This document shows positions 26,121 to 35,554 of a DNA stretch of 64,000 nucleotides, one piece after another. The position numbers and the translations under genes were made by a program. Position 1 is the first letter of the stretch. Each line of letters starts with the position of its first letter. Source of the stretch: Thiohalocapsa sp. ML1 (GTDB taxonomy: Bacteria; Pseudomonadota; Gammaproteobacteria; Chromatiales; Chromatiaceae); assembly GCF_001469165.1 (NCBI RefSeq), contig NZ_JABX01000007.1, positions 1 to 64,000 of the forward strand, read 5' to 3'. The notes beneath the pieces were generated by a model, which searched no databases, was not told the DNA's origin, and saw only the letters and a program-made list of their open reading frames with translations.

Positions 26121-26819
26121 TCAGGCCGCCGACGGCAGCCGGCGCTGTGACGGCGAACGTCCGCGCCGGTCCGGAATTAGCCGTTGCTCGAATGCCTGAC
26201 GCTTGAGCTCCTGCTCGTCGGCGAGGCCCGTGCGGCGGAGGATGTCGTGGCGATGTGCGTGCGCCGCGTCGGCACTGATACGCAGGGTGCTGCAAATGAC
26301 GTCCAAGGGCTTGCCGAGCGCGATGAGCTGCACGATCCGCAACTGCGCGTCGCATGCCACCGCGTCGCGCAGCCTGATCCCGTCGCCGTCGCGATGGCTG
26401 ACGACATGGGCGACCAGGTGCTCGGCCAATGCCTCACTCAGGTAGCGGCGTCCAGCCAAGGTGCGCGACAGCGCGGTTGCGATCTCTTGTTCCGGCGCCT
26501 GCGCCGCCACTACGCTGCGGGCACCGAGGCGCAGGAGCCGGATCCCGTAAACGCTGTCGCATGGGGTGCAGACGGCCAGCACGGGCGGTGCGCAGGCCGC
26601 TTGTCCGAGGCTTCGCAGCGCGCTCAGGCCGCCATCATCCAGGCCGGGAGACGCAATGCCGATGACCACCGTATCGAACGCCGCCGTGGCCTGCAGCGGC
26701 ATGAAGTCCTGCGTTGAGACGTAACGCGGCTCCTCAATGGCGATGCCCGCGTTCAGGGCGATGCGGCGCACGCCGTCGGCGAACAGTGGCCGGTCATCGA
26801 CAACGAGTACCCGGAACAT
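26121..26819 (-). CDS. LuxR-type regulator with degenerate receiver domain
   Basis: A 232-residue protein with NarL-like architecture. The receiver begins FRVLVVDDRPLFADGVRRIA, keeping the acidic pair at residues 8-9. The phosphoacceptor strand reads TVVIGIASPG with no aspartate, and the conserved lysine is missing from GARSVVAAQAPE. It therefore looks like a pseudo-receiver. A weak HTH follows (IVQLIALGKPLDVICSTLRI, then AHAHRHDILRRTGL). No partner kinase is nearby. DNA binding is plausible but unproven. Confidence 0.75.
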   Translation of the reverse strand: MFRVLVVDDRPLFADGVRRIALNAGIAIEEPRYVSTQDFMPLQATAAFDTVVIGIASPGLDDGGLSALRSLGQAACAPPVLAVCTPCDSVYGIRLLRLGARSVVAAQAPEQEIATALSRTLAGRRYLSEALAEHLVAHVVSHRDGDGIRLRDAVACDAQLRIVQLIALGKPLDVICSTLRISADAAHAHRHDILRRTGLADEQELKRQAFEQRLIPDRRGRSPSQRRLPSAA

Positions 26820-27144
26820 AATGAAGTTTCCTCGGATGCGCGCGCCGAGCTGGCGACATGGGTCGGGTGTGATCCTGTTGCCTTGTAGTATCGGAAGCGC
26901 GCCGCTGCGGGCCTAGGGCCGAGGCGGCTGATTTGCGGCTAAGAAGCCGCGCCTGCCTCGACTAAGAAGGCGTCTGACGGGGTAAATCCCTAGATTGCTT
27001 GACGGCGAGCGGGGCGTCGGACCGGCCAGGCGCGTCGGGATCGCTATCGAAAAATCGAAATCGAACCGAGTGCCAATCGATCCCGATCCCGATCCCGATC
27101 CCGTGCCGCCGCGCGGCCGAGGCGCAGCGCGCTGCCGGGGCCGC
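26820..27144. other. Gap holding a mosaic repeat
   Basis: No gene. The last half is the mosaic repeat copy that runs into the der stop codon. The first half contains a small inverted pair (GCGGCTAAGAAGCCGC) but nothing else of note. Confidence 0.5.
26991..27140 (+). repeat. Mosaic dispersed repeat with inverted core
   Basis: The left end TAGATTGCTTGACGGCG is followed by GAGCGGGG...TCGGACCGGCCAGG and GCGTCGG, as in the copy at 32078. The core at 27038-27102 (GATCGCTATCG...GATCCCGATCCCG) is then the reverse complement of the core at 32152-32224. Four GATCCC units end it. Confidence 0.75.
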
Positions 27145-28536
27145 TCAGCGCTTGCGGCGGACGAAGTCCTTCAGCCGCTGGCGCTTCTGCACCTGCCTCG
27201 GCGTCAGCGTGTTGCGCCGGCCCTCGTAGGGGTTAACGCCGGAGCGGAGCTCGATCCGCAGCGGCGTGCCGGCGAGCTTCAGCGCCTCGCGAAAACGGTT
27301 GATCAGGTAGCGCCGGTACGCTGCCGGCACGGCGTCGGTCTGGTTGCCGTGCACCACAATGATGGGCGGGTTGCGTCCACCCTGGTGCGCATAGCGCAGC
27401 TTGATCCGGCGCCCGTGCACCAACGGCGGCTGGTGCGTCTGCACGGCGTCCTCCAGCAGGCGCGTGAGGAGCGGTGTCGGCAGGTCCCGCATCGCGCTGG
27501 CGTAGGCGGCATCCGCCGCCTCCAGCAATAGGCCGACGCCGCTGCCGTGCAGGGCGGAGATGCGGTGCACCTCGGCGAAGTCGAGAAAGGCGAGCTTGCG
27601 CTGATACTCATTGCGGAGGTGGTTGCGCTGCTCGGCGTCGAGCCCGTCCCACTTATTGATGGCGACCACCAGTGCGCGCCCGCTCTCGACGACATGGCCC
27701 GCCAGGGTCGCGTCCTGCTCGCCGATGCCGAGTCGGGCATCGAGCACCAGAAACACCACATTGCATGCCTCAATGGCCTGCAAGGTTTTGATGACGCTGA
27801 ATTTCTCGATAACCTCCGAGACCCGTGCGCGGCGCCGCACGCCGGCGGTGTCGATGAGGGTATAGCGGCGCTCGCCGAGATCGAAGGGGATGTACACGCT
27901 GTCGCGGGTGGTGCCCGGGGTGTCGAAGGCGACCAGCCGTTCCTCACCGAGGATGCGGTTGATGAGCGTCGACTTGCCGGCGTTGGGTCGGCCGACGACG
28001 GCGATGCGCACGCGCCCGTCGTCGGTCTGTTCGGCTTCATCCGTCGCGGGCGGCAGCAGCGTGCCGAGGTGGTCCATCAGGGTGCTGACGCCACGGCCCC
28101 GCTCGGCGGCGACGAGCCAGGGCCGGCCGAGCCCCAGACTGTGGAATTCCGCCCCGACCAGGTCCTCCGAGAGGTGGTCGATCTTGTTCACGACGGCCGT
28201 CAGCGGCTTGCCGGTGCGGCGCAGCGCCGCGGCGATGTCCAGATCGCCGGCGGTGACACCGTCCTGGGCGTCGAGCAGGAACAGGAGATGATCTGCCTCG
28301 TCGATGGCCGCCTGCACCTGGCGCTCCATCAGCGCCTCCACGCCATCGCCGCCGCTGATGCCGCCGGTGTCGACGACGACATAGCGCATCGGTCCGACCT
28401 TGCCGATGCCGTACTGGCGATCCCGCGTGAGCCCCGGGAAGTCCGCGACCAGGGCATCCCGGGTGCAGGTCAGCCGGTTGAACAGGGTGGATTTGCCGAC
28501 GTTGGGGCGCCCCACGAGCGCGATGACCGGGAGCAT
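27145..28536 (-). CDS. der: Ribosome-assembly GTPase Der (EngA)
   Basis: A 463-residue protein with two tandem GTPase domains and a C-terminal KH-like domain, used in 50S subunit maturation. G1 motifs are GRPNVGKST (about residues 8-16) and [13 protein letters not shown] and NKWD are the G4 motifs and DTGG and DTAG the G3 motifs. The basic C-terminal tail ([14 protein letters not shown]) is normal. It is the last gene of the hisS-yfgM-bamB-der cluster, 11 bases from bamB. Confidence 0.97.
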   Translation of the reverse strand: MLPVIALVGRPNVGKSTLFNRLTCTRDALVADFPGLTRDRQYGIGKVGPMRYVVVDTGGISGGDGVEALMERQVQAAIDEADHLLFLLDAQDGVTAGDLDIAAALRRTGKPLTAVVNKIDHLSEDLVGAEFHSLGLGRPWLVAAERGRGVSTLMDHLGTLLPPATDEAEQTDDGRVRIAVVGRPNAGKSTLINRILGEERLVAFDTPGTTRDSVYIPFDLGERRYTLIDTAGVRRRARVSEVIEKFSVIKTLQAIEACNVVFLVLDARLGIGEQDATLAGHVVESGRALVVAINKWDGLDAEQRNHLRNEYQRKLAFLDFAEVHRISALHGSGVGLLLEAADAAYASAMRDLPTPLLTRLLEDAVQTHQPPLVHGRRIKLRYAHQGGRNPPIIVVHGNQTDAVPAAYRRYLINRFREALKLAGTPLRIELRSGVNPYEGRRNTLTPRQVQKRQRLKDFVRRKR

Positions 28537-28547
28537 GGGCGTGTCGC

Positions 28548-29969
28548 TCAGGGGGTGGGCTCGGGCGGCAGCGCACCGCTATCGGTGGCGCCGGGCGGTG
28601 GTGATGGGGCAGGCGGGCCGTCGGCTCCGAGCGTCGGCGCCGTCGGTGGGCTCATCACGGGGGAGAGGTCCGGCAGCGCATCGATGCCGAGCGCCGGCGC
28701 GCGCACCGCGGCGCTGCCCCCGCCGCCGCCGGCGGCACCGGTGGCGCCGGCGCGCAGCGCGGCGACGGTGCCGTCGTCGGCGTAGACGTAGGCGACGCCG
28801 CCGGCGACGACGGGCTGGTGGCCGATGCGACCTTTGGTGACGCGCTCGAAGCCGAGCAGTTGTCCGTCGTCGGCGGATACCAGGTGCACATAGCCGTCCA
28901 GGTCGCCGACGGCGAGCGTGTTGCCGAGCAGCGCCGGTGCGCTGAGGCGGCGATGCCGCAGCCCTTCCTGGCGCCAGATGCCGGCGCCGTCGATCTGGTC
29001 TGCCGCCCACAGGTTGTCATCGGAGTCGGTGACGTAGAGCCGGGATGCGTCCGCGGTGAGTCCGGCATGGGACGACAGCTCGCGCCGCCAGAGCACCTGG
29101 CCGCTCGGGATGTCCACGGCGGCCAAGTCGCCGTTGAAGGCGACCACGAAGGCGGTGTCGCCCGTAACGACCGGGTCCGCGTCCAGATCGGCGATGCGGT
29201 CGAGCTCGCTGCGACCGCGTGGTGGCGTGATGACGGCCTCCCACAGCGGCGCGCCGCGCTCGAGCTCCAAGTGCACCAGGCGGCCGCCGGAGACCCCCAC
29301 CACGACCCCCTCGGCCGTCGGCACCGGCGAGCTCGCACCGTGCAGGGATAGGATCTGACCCTGGAGCTCGTAGCGCCAGCGTTCGGCGCCGTCGGCGAGC
29401 TCGATTGCATACACGGTATCGTCCACCGTATGCACGAGCACCAGGTCACCGATGATGCGCGGGACGGAAACCACCTCGCTGTCGAGCTGTGTGCGCCAGC
29501 GCTGCGCACCATCGCGGGTGGACAGGGTGAGGAGGTCGCCTTTGGTGGTGCCGAGCACCAGGACCTCCCCCTGCACATCGGGTCCGCCGCTGAACGGCAG
29601 GCGGGTCTTGCGTTCCCACAGCGTGCGGCCGTCGGTGGCGGAGAGCGCCGCGACCACGCCGCTTGGGTCGGCGGCGAAGACGCGTCCGCCCGCCACGGCC
29701 GGGCGCAGGCGCAATTGGCGCTCGTTGGTGCCTTTGCCGATGCGCGTCTTCCACAGCACGCGCGGCTGCGCGCGCTGGGTCATCTTCTTGTCGAGCTTGG
29801 TGGGCGGCGTCGGGTCGCGCTCGCCGCCGAGCCCGGGCAGGTTGGCGCAGCCCGTAAGCGCGAGCGCGGCGGCCAGCAGCCCGGCCAGAAGCCCGGCCAA
29901 GCGCACGCGCGGCGAGGGCGCGCCCGGGCGGGTCGTGCGGTCTGCCGCCGGGGGTGCGAGGCGTCGCAT
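28548..29969 (-). CDS. bamB: Outer-membrane assembly lipoprotein BamB
   Basis: A 473-residue lipoprotein with a lipobox LTGC (cysteine about residue 41) after a hydrophobic segment. The beta-propeller is built from PQQ-like repeats such as [36 protein letters not shown] and [16 protein letters not shown]. BamB is a BAM-complex subunit that helps fold outer-membrane proteins. The protein is longer than E. coli BamB (392), partly from a Gly/Ala/Pro-rich tail after the propeller. ATG 29969 overlaps the yfgM stop (TGATG); GTG 29972 is the alternative. Confidence 0.93.
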   Translation of the reverse strand: MRRLAPPAADRTTRPGAPSPRVRLAGLLAGLLAAALALTGCANLPGLGGERDPTPPTKLDKKMTQRAQPRVLWKTRIGKGTNERQLRLRPAVAGGRVFAADPSGVVAALSATDGRTLWERKTRLPFSGGPDVQGEVLVLGTTKGDLLTLSTRDGAQRWRTQLDSEVVSVPRIIGDLVLVHTVDDTVYAIELADGAERWRYELQGQILSLHGASSPVPTAEGVVVGVSGGRLVHLELERGAPLWEAVITPPRGRSELDRIADLDADPVVTGDTAFVVAFNGDLAAVDIPSGQVLWRRELSSHAGLTADASRLYVTDSDDNLWAADQIDGAGIWRQEGLRHRRLSAPALLGNTLAVGDLDGYVHLVSADDGQLLGFERVTKGRIGHQPVVAGGVAYVYADDGTVAALRAGATGAAGGGGGSAAVRAPALGIDALPDLSPVMSPPTAPTLGADGPPAPSPPPGATDSGALPPEPTP

Positions 29970-30604
29970 CACGAGGCCCCGCCCGCTGGCAGATCCTGAA
30001 GCTTCAGCTCGATCAGCCGGGCATTGCCGGCGTTGCTATCCAGCGCGGTCCGATAGGCGGCGCGGGCCTCGTCGCTGTCGCCCCGGGCCGCGGCGATGTC
30101 GCCGCGCAGCGCGGCAAAGTCACCGGCGAAGGCGCCGCTGGTGCCGTGGCGCTCGATGGTCTTTGCCGCGGCATCAAGGTCGCCCTGATCGAGCTGGACC
30201 CGGGCCAGGCGCAGCGCCGCGAGCGTCGCCAGGGCCGGGTCCGGTGCCCGGTCGATGGCGCGCGTGAGCGCGGCGACCGCCGCAGCGGAGTCGCCGTTGT
30301 CGAGCGCGACCCGGGCCGCCGTCAGCTCCGCGAACATCGCATAGGGGGTGCCGCCGAAGTCCTTGACCATCAGCTCTGCCTGCTTCTGCACCGAGGCGGC
30401 GTCGCCCGCGTCCGCGGTCATTTGCAACTGCTCGAAGGCGAGGCTCGCGCGCTGGGCATGGTTGGTGCGGTAGTCCACCCAGGTGCGCCAGCCGAGGACG
30501 GCGCCGAGGCCGATGGCGACGCCCGCGACCACGGCGACGCCGTTGGTCTTCCACCACTTCTTGATGGCTTCGATTTTCTCTTCGTCGGTGTCCAGCTCGG
30601 CCAT
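29969..30604 (-). CDS. yfgM: YfgM-like tetratricopeptide inner-membrane protein
   Basis: A 211-residue protein with a short cytoplasmic N-terminus (MAELDTDEEKIEAIKKWWK), one membrane helix (NGVAVVAGVAIGLGAVLGW) and a periplasmic TPR domain. It matches YfgM, which associates with the Sec translocon and periplasmic chaperones. AAGGAG precedes the ATG. Gene order hisS-yfgM-bamB-der is conserved. The gap to hisS contains a GTCGTGAGGTCGTG tandem array. Confidence 0.92.
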   Translation of the reverse strand: MAELDTDEEKIEAIKKWWKTNGVAVVAGVAIGLGAVLGWRTWVDYRTNHAQRASLAFEQLQMTADAGDAASVQKQAELMVKDFGGTPYAMFAELTAARVALDNGDSAAAVAALTRAIDRAPDPALATLAALRLARVQLDQGDLDAAAKTIERHGTSGAFAGDFAALRGDIAAARGDSDEARAAYRTALDSNAGNARLIELKLQDLPAGGAS

Positions 30605-30627
30605 TGGGTACTCCTTGGGGTGCTCCG

Positions 30628-30692
30628 TCGTGATGTCGTGGTCGTGAGGTCGTGGTCGCGGTCGTGAGGTCGTGGTCGTGAGGTCGTGGTCG
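30628..30692. repeat. Short tandem array of GTCGTGAGGTCGTG units
   Basis: Imperfect tandem copies built from GTCGTGAGGTCGTG and GTCGTGGTCGCG fill most of the gap between hisS and yfgM. The array lies inside the expected operon and does not create a hairpin. Confidence 0.75.
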
Positions 30693-30714
30693 GCTGACTG
30701 TCGCCCGGCGTGGC

Positions 30715-31983
30715 TCAGGTGCGTTGGTTGACGCGCTCGTGCAGGGTCGCCACCAGGTCGTCGAAGCTGAGGCTGCGCTGCTCGCCGGCGCCCCGCAGCG
30801 GCTTGCAGCCGACGGTGCCTTGCGCGACCTCCTCGTCACCGAGGATCAGCGCGAGCTGCGCGCCGCTCTTGTCCGCCTTCTTGAACTGGTTCTTGAAGCC
30901 GCCGCCACCGCAGTGCATCAGCAGCTTAAGGCCCGGCACCGCATCGCGCAGCCGCTCGGCGATGGCCGGCGCGGCAGCGGCGGCGGCCTCGCCCAAGGTC
31001 ACCAGATAGGCGTCGGGGCCGGTGTCGATGCTGCTGGTGTCGATGAGGTCCAGCAGCCGCTCGACGCCGAGCGCAAAGCCCACCGCCGGCGTGTCGCGCC
31101 CGCCGAGCTGGGCGACGAGCCCGTCGTAGCGCCCGCCGGCGCAGACGGTGCCCTGGGCGCCGAGGGCGTCGGTGATCCATTCGAATACGGTGCGATTGTA
31201 ATAGTCGAGCCCGCGCACCAGGCGCGGGTTGACCTGATAGCCGATGCCGGCGGCGTCGAGCCCGGCGCAGAGCGCCTCGAAGTGCGCGCGGCTGTTGTCG
31301 CCCAGGTAGTCGAGCAGGCTCGGCGCCGCGGCGATGACGGGGGCGAGCGCCGGGTTCTTGCTGTCGAGCACGCGCAGCGGGTTGGTGTCGAGCCGCCGGC
31401 GGCTGTCGTCGTCGAGCGCCGACTCATGCGCTTGCAGGTGCGCCACCAAGTCGGTGCGATAGCGGGCGCGCTCGTCGCTGTCGCCCAGGCTGTTCAGCTC
31501 CAGGCGCAGGTCCGCGAGACCGAGCGCCTGCCAGAGCCGGCGGGTCATGGTAATGACCTCGAGGTCCACGTCCGGCCCGGCGAGCCCGAGCACCTCAACG
31601 CCGATCTGATGGAACTGCCGGTAACGGCCGCGCTGCGGGCGCTCGCGGCGGAACATGGGGCCGCGGTACCAGATGCGCTGGGGCTGATCGAGCAGGCCGT
31701 GCTCGATGGCGGCGCGCACGCAGCTCGCGGTGCCCTCGGGGCGCAACGCGAGGCGGTCGCCGCCGCGGTCGTCGAAGGCGTACATCTCCTTCTCGACGAT
31801 GTCGGTGACCTCGCCGATGGAGCGCTTGAACAACTCCACCGGCTCCACCAGCGGGGTGCGCATCTCGCGGTAGCCGTAGCCCTCGATGACCGCCCGGGCG
31901 CGATCTTCGAGATGCTGCCAAATGGGCGCGCGCTCGGGGAGCACGTCGTGCATGCCGCGGATGGCTTGCAGTCGCTCAGACAT
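30715..31983 (-). CDS. hisS: Histidine-tRNA ligase
   Basis: A 422-residue class II aminoacyl-tRNA synthetase. The N-terminus [31 protein letters not shown] (motif 2 entry), [32 protein letters not shown] and ERLLDL (motif 3 region) are all typical of HisRS. The C-terminal anticodon-binding domain is complete. It heads the hisS-yfgM-bamB-der cluster. The upstream gap to pilW is occupied by a mosaic repeat rather than by ispG and rodZ. Confidence 0.97.
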   Translation of the reverse strand: MSERLQAIRGMHDVLPERAPIWQHLEDRARAVIEGYGYREMRTPLVEPVELFKRSIGEVTDIVEKEMYAFDDRGGDRLALRPEGTASCVRAAIEHGLLDQPQRIWYRGPMFRRERPQRGRYRQFHQIGVEVLGLAGPDVDLEVITMTRRLWQALGLADLRLELNSLGDSDERARYRTDLVAHLQAHESALDDDSRRRLDTNPLRVLDSKNPALAPVIAAAPSLLDYLGDNSRAHFEALCAGLDAAGIGYQVNPRLVRGLDYYNRTVFEWITDALGAQGTVCAGGRYDGLVAQLGGRDTPAVGFALGVERLLDLIDTSSIDTGPDAYLVTLGEAAAAAAPAIAERLRDAVPGLKLLMHCGGGGFKNQFKKADKSGAQLALILGDEEVAQGTVGCKPLRGAGEQRSLSFDDLVATLHERVNQRT

Positions 31984-32077
31984 CGGTTGGTTGGTTTCCG
32001 TGCGTCTCGGGTTGTTCGGGGGCGGCGCGGGGAGGCAGGGCTGCGCAGCGCTGTTGGCTGCGGCAGCGACTCCGCCC

Positions 32078-32260
32078 TAGATTACTTGGAAGCGCCGAAT
32101 GTTTGCAGATGAGTCAAGTTTCGAGCGGGGTCGGACTGGCCAGGTGCGTCGGCATCGGGATTGGGATCGGTTGCCACTCGATCCGATTTCGATTCCGATT
32201 TCGATAGGGATTTCGATAGCGATGAGCACGACTCGTCGGTCTGAGGCGAAGCCTGGTTAG
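32078..32260 (+). repeat. Mosaic dispersed repeat at the pilW 3' end
   Basis: The left end TAGATTACTTGGAAGCGCCGAATG, here slightly diverged, is followed by CAGATGAGTCAAGTTTC, then GAGCGGGG...TCGGACTGGCCAGG. The core is a series of GATTTCGAT and GATCGG units (32152-32224) and the right end is CGGTCTGAGGCGAAGCC...GTTAG. The terminal bases supply the TAA stop codon of pilW on the other strand. Confidence 0.8.
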
Positions 32261-33036
32261 AGCTCCATCACCTGGGGGGCATCAGGGTAGCGAGCGCGCA
32301 ATGCATCGGCGAGCGCCTTGGCGCTGTCCTTGTTGCCGAGCTTGCGCTCGATGCGGTAGGCCGTCAGCAGCGCCGTCGGCGTCGGCGCGCCGACGCGCCC
32401 GTAGCGGGTGATGTAGTCGCGCGCCGCCTGCGCGTCCCCGCGCTCGAAGCTCAATGTCGCCATGGCGAGGAGCGCCGGCGGGTAGCTCGGATTGCGCGTC
32501 AGTGCCTCGCGCAGGAGGCGCTCCGCCTCGGTGAGTCGATTGGCGCGGCGGGAGCAGTCCGACGCGTTCATCAGCGCCACCTCTGGCGCGCGATAAAGCT
32601 GATTGGCCACCGCCTTTTCGAACAGCTCGATGGCCTCGGCATAGCGCCCGCGCGTGCACAGCGCCGTGCCTTGGGCGTTGAGGTAATCCGGGTTGTTGGG
32701 GTCAAGCCGGAGCGCCTCGGCGAAGTGTTCCTCGGCTTCTGCTTCCTTGTTCAAGCGCCTGAAGATGATGGCGAGCACATAATGTGCGTCGCTGTTGCGC
32801 TTGTCCGCTTGCACCGCGCGCAGGCCGCGTTCGAGTGCCGCGTCGATCTGGCCGCGCTGGTAGTAGGCGGAGGCCATCTCGACGTACAGGTCGGCGGGGC
32901 TCGAGCTCGGCTCCACGCCGAGGGCGATGGCCTCGCGTTTCGCTTCGCTGCCGGCGCAGCCGGCGAGCAGCCCGATGCACAAGAGCGCAAGCGCGGCGCC
33001 GGGCAGCCTGAGCTTGACCTCCTCGGCGCGGTTCAT
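32257..33036 (-). CDS. pilW: Type IV pilus biogenesis/stability lipoprotein PilW (PilF)
   Basis: A 259-residue TPR lipoprotein. A hydrophobic leader ends in the lipobox LLAGC (C27). Six TPR-like repeats follow, including SDAHYVLAIIFRRLNKEAEA and PDYLNAQGTALCTRGRYAEA. It matches PilW/PilF, the pilotin that helps the PilQ secretin assemble in the outer membrane. Its ATG overlaps the rlmN stop as ATGA, the conserved rlmN-pilW arrangement. The final codon is followed directly by a stop inside the mosaic repeat, so the very end of the protein could have been altered by its arrival. Confidence 0.93.
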   Translation of the reverse strand: MNRAEEVKLRLPGAALALLCIGLLAGCAGSEAKREAIALGVEPSSSPADLYVEMASAYYQRGQIDAALERGLRAVQADKRNSDAHYVLAIIFRRLNKEAEAEEHFAEALRLDPNNPDYLNAQGTALCTRGRYAEAIELFEKAVANQLYRAPEVALMNASDCSRRANRLTEAERLLREALTRNPSYPPALLAMATLSFERGDAQAARDYITRYGRVGAPTPTALLTAYRIERKLGNKDSAKALADALRARYPDAPQVMEL

Positions 33037-34175
33037 AGCTGCGGCGACACCGCTCGGCCCAGCGCCACCGGCGGCGGCACGACGACAGCCGGCGCGGGCA
33101 CCCGGCGGCTGCGATCCTGGACCCGGCCGGTGAGCTGGCCGCAGGCGGCGGCGATCTCGTCGCCGCGCGTCTTGCGCGTGGTGGCGACGAGACCCGAGCG
33201 CAGCAGCCGCTCGCGGAAGGCCGCGACGCGCTCCGGCGGGCTGGTCTCGAAGCCGCTGTCCGGGAAGGGGTTGAACGGGATCAGGTTGATCTTGGACGGC
33301 GTGCCTTCCAGCAGCCGACCGAGCGCCTTGGCCTGGGCGATGCTGTCGTTGACGCCGTCGAGCATGACGTATTCCCAGGTGATGCGCCGCCGGCTGTCGC
33401 CGCGCAGATAGGCACGGCAGGCGGGGATCAGCTCTTCCAGCGGGTACTTGCGATTGATCGGCACCAGCTCGTCGCGGAGCGCATTGTCGGGCGCGTGCAG
33501 GGAGACGGCCAGGGAGATGTCGCTGACCTCGGCGAGCCGGTAGATATTCGGCACGATGCCGGACGTGGACAGGGTCACGCGATACTTCGACAGCATGTAG
33601 GCCAGGTCGTCGCGCATGACATCGGTGGCGCGCACGACGGCGTCGAAGTTTGCGAGCGGCTCGCCCATGCCCATGAGCACGATGTTGCTCGGCGGCTTGC
33701 CCAGGCGGCGCGCGGCGTGGCGCACCTGCGCGACGATCTCGCCTGCGCTCAAGTTGCGATTGAAGCCCTGCCGCGCGGTGGCGCAGAAGGCGCAGTCCAA
33801 CGCGCAGCCCACCTGCGAGGACACGCAGAGGGTCGAGCGGCGCTCTTCGGGTATGAAGACTGTCTCCACGCGCTGCCCTTCGGGCAACTGCAGCAGCCAC
33901 TTGATGGTGCCGTCCGCGGATGGCAGCTCGGCGGCGACATCAAGTTGGCCGATGTACGCTCGCTCGGGCAAGGCGGTGCGCAGGCCCTTGGGCAGATCGG
34001 TCATCGCGTCGAAGTCGTCGACGCCATGCTTGTGCACCCACTTGAACAGGTTGCGGCCATGAAACGCCTTGCAGCCGAGGGACTGCGCCAGGGCCTCGCA
34101 GCCGCGCAAGTCGAGATTCAGGAGGTCGAGTCGCCCGTCGGTGGCCACGATGTGATTTGGCGTTGGTGTCGTCAT
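33033..34175 (-). CDS. rlmN: Dual-specificity 23S rRNA/tRNA adenine-C2 methyltransferase RlmN
   Basis: A 380-residue radical SAM enzyme that methylates A2503 of 23S rRNA and A37 of some tRNAs. The cluster motif CALDCAFCATARQGFNRNL is present, as are MGMGEPLANFD and SLHAPDNALRDELVPINRKY. The second catalytic cysteine is in AAACGQL near the end. I set the start at MTTPTPNHIV; MHAAPTT at 34229 is possible. A long Pro/Val tail follows the conserved core. Confidence 0.95.
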   Translation of the reverse strand: MTTPTPNHIVATDGRLDLLNLDLRGCEALAQSLGCKAFHGRNLFKWVHKHGVDDFDAMTDLPKGLRTALPERAYIGQLDVAAELPSADGTIKWLLQLPEGQRVETVFIPEERRSTLCVSSQVGCALDCAFCATARQGFNRNLSAGEIVAQVRHAARRLGKPPSNIVLMGMGEPLANFDAVVRATDVMRDDLAYMLSKYRVTLSTSGIVPNIYRLAEVSDISLAVSLHAPDNALRDELVPINRKYPLEELIPACRAYLRGDSRRRITWEYVMLDGVNDSIAQAKALGRLLEGTPSKINLIPFNPFPDSGFETSPPERVAAFRERLLRSGLVATTRKTRGDEIAAACGQLTGRVQDRSRRVPAPAVVVPPPVALGRAVSPQL

Positions 34176-34598
34176 GATGTCGGATGTGCGCCGGCCGTGA
34201 GGCGCTCGCGTGGTCGGCGCTGCATGCATTGTGGCTTATGTCGCCGCCGGCGGATTGGCCCGCGGATCGCTGCGCTTGGCGGCGACCCGGCAGTATAGCG
34301 AACTAGGCTGAGGCCGGTTCCAAGGAAACGGCGATCAGGGGCTGCGCAGATCGCCACGGTTTCCCGGTGTGGCTCGCCAGTTGCCGCATCGAGACGCCTG
34401 GGCGTGGAGGAGGGGCGCACAAGTCGATGGCCTACGATGCCGTGGCGAATCACGACGGCGGGCGGCCGTCGGGGAGCCGATGAGCGGGGGGGGGGCGACA
34501 GCGGTGAGACAGCGGTGCCTGCCGGGTCGCCTTTTTGCCGCCGGCCGGGTACTCTTCGCGCCCTGACCCGCGCTCCACCGTGAAGCTGACACGCACCG
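34176..34598. other. Divergent intergenic region
   Basis: About 420 bases between rlmN and the DHH gene. It holds the minus-strand -10 element described separately. I see no small gene or repeat family member here. Confidence 0.4.
34292..34297 (-). promoter_or_regulatory. -10 element upstream of rlmN
   Basis: On the minus strand the sequence AGCCTAGTTCGCTATACTGC contains TATACT, 117 bases before the rlmN start. The same AGCCTAG..GCTATACTGC pattern precedes tRNA-Ser(CGA). Confidence 0.45.
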
Positions 34599-35552
34599 AT
34601 GGCCTGCTACGACGTCTTCAACGGCGATGCCGATGGCATCTGCGCCTTGCAGCAGCTCCGGCTCGCCGCCCCGCGCGACTCCGTGCTCGTGACCGGCGTC
34701 AAGCGCGATATCGCACTGGTTGCGCGGGTGCCCGCCGTCGCCGGGGACAGCGTCACGGTGCTGGACGTGTCCTTCGACAAGAACCGCGATGCCTGCTTGG
34801 CACTCTTGGAGCGGGGCGCGTTCGTTCGCTACTTCGACCATCACTACGCGGGCGAAGTGCCAGAGCACCCGGCGTTGGAGACGCACATCGAGACGCTGCC
34901 GGATAAGGGCACCGCGCTGCTTGTGGACGAGTACCTCGGCGGCGCGCATCGCGCCTGGGCCGTCGTCGGCACCTACGGCGACAACTTCGACGAGGCCGCC
35001 GCCCGCGCTGCCGAGCCCCTCGGCCTCGCGGATGCCGAGCTGGCCTTGCTGCGGGAGCTCGGGATCTTGATCAACTACAACGGCTATGGCGCGGAAGTCG
35101 CAGACCTGCACTTCGCGCCGGATGCGCTGTTCCGCAGCATTGCACCGTACGCGGACCCGCTCGCCTTCGCCCGCGAGGCCCCGGCCTTCGCGCAGCTCCG
35201 CGATGGTTATCGCGAAGACATGGCCCGCGCCGAGGCCGCGGAGCGCGTGCATCCAGGCCCGCGGCATACCTATGTCGTGCTTCCCGCCGCGGCTTGGGCG
35301 CGCCGCGTCGGTGGCGTCTTCGCCAACGCGCTGGCCCAGCGGGAGCCCGAACGCGCGCACGCCCTGCTCACGGCGCGCGAAGACGGCGGTTATGTGGTGA
35401 GCGTGCGTGCGCCGTTAGTCACCCGCGACGGGGCCGACGCCCTGTGCCGACAGTTCGAAACGGGTGGCGGGCGCAAGGCGGCGGCGGGGATTAACGACCT
35501 TCCGGACGCGCGAGTGGAGGACTTCATCGCGGCCTTCGTCGCCGCCTTCTAG
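34599..35552 (+). CDS. DHH-family phosphoesterase
   Basis: A 317-residue protein of the DHH superfamily. Motif I NGDADGICAL (about residues 8-17) and the signature DHH in RYFDHHYAG are intact. A C-terminal DHHA1-like region ends GGGRKAAAGINDLPD. Such enzymes hydrolyse phosphodiesters, for example nanoRNA or cyclic dinucleotides. The length is close to NrnA-type proteins but the substrate cannot be assigned. It is the last gene before the polysaccharide island. Confidence 0.85.
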   Translation: MACYDVFNGDADGICALQQLRLAAPRDSVLVTGVKRDIALVARVPAVAGDSVTVLDVSFDKNRDACLALLERGAFVRYFDHHYAGEVPEHPALETHIETLPDKGTALLVDEYLGGAHRAWAVVGTYGDNFDEAAARAAEPLGLADAELALLRELGILINYNGYGAEVADLHFAPDALFRSIAPYADPLAFAREAPAFAQLRDGYREDMARAEAAERVHPGPRHTYVVLPAAAWARRVGGVFANALAQREPERAHALLTAREDGGYVVSVRAPLVTRDGADALCRQFETGGGRKAAAGINDLPDARVEDFIAAFVAAF

Positions 35553-35554
35553 CC

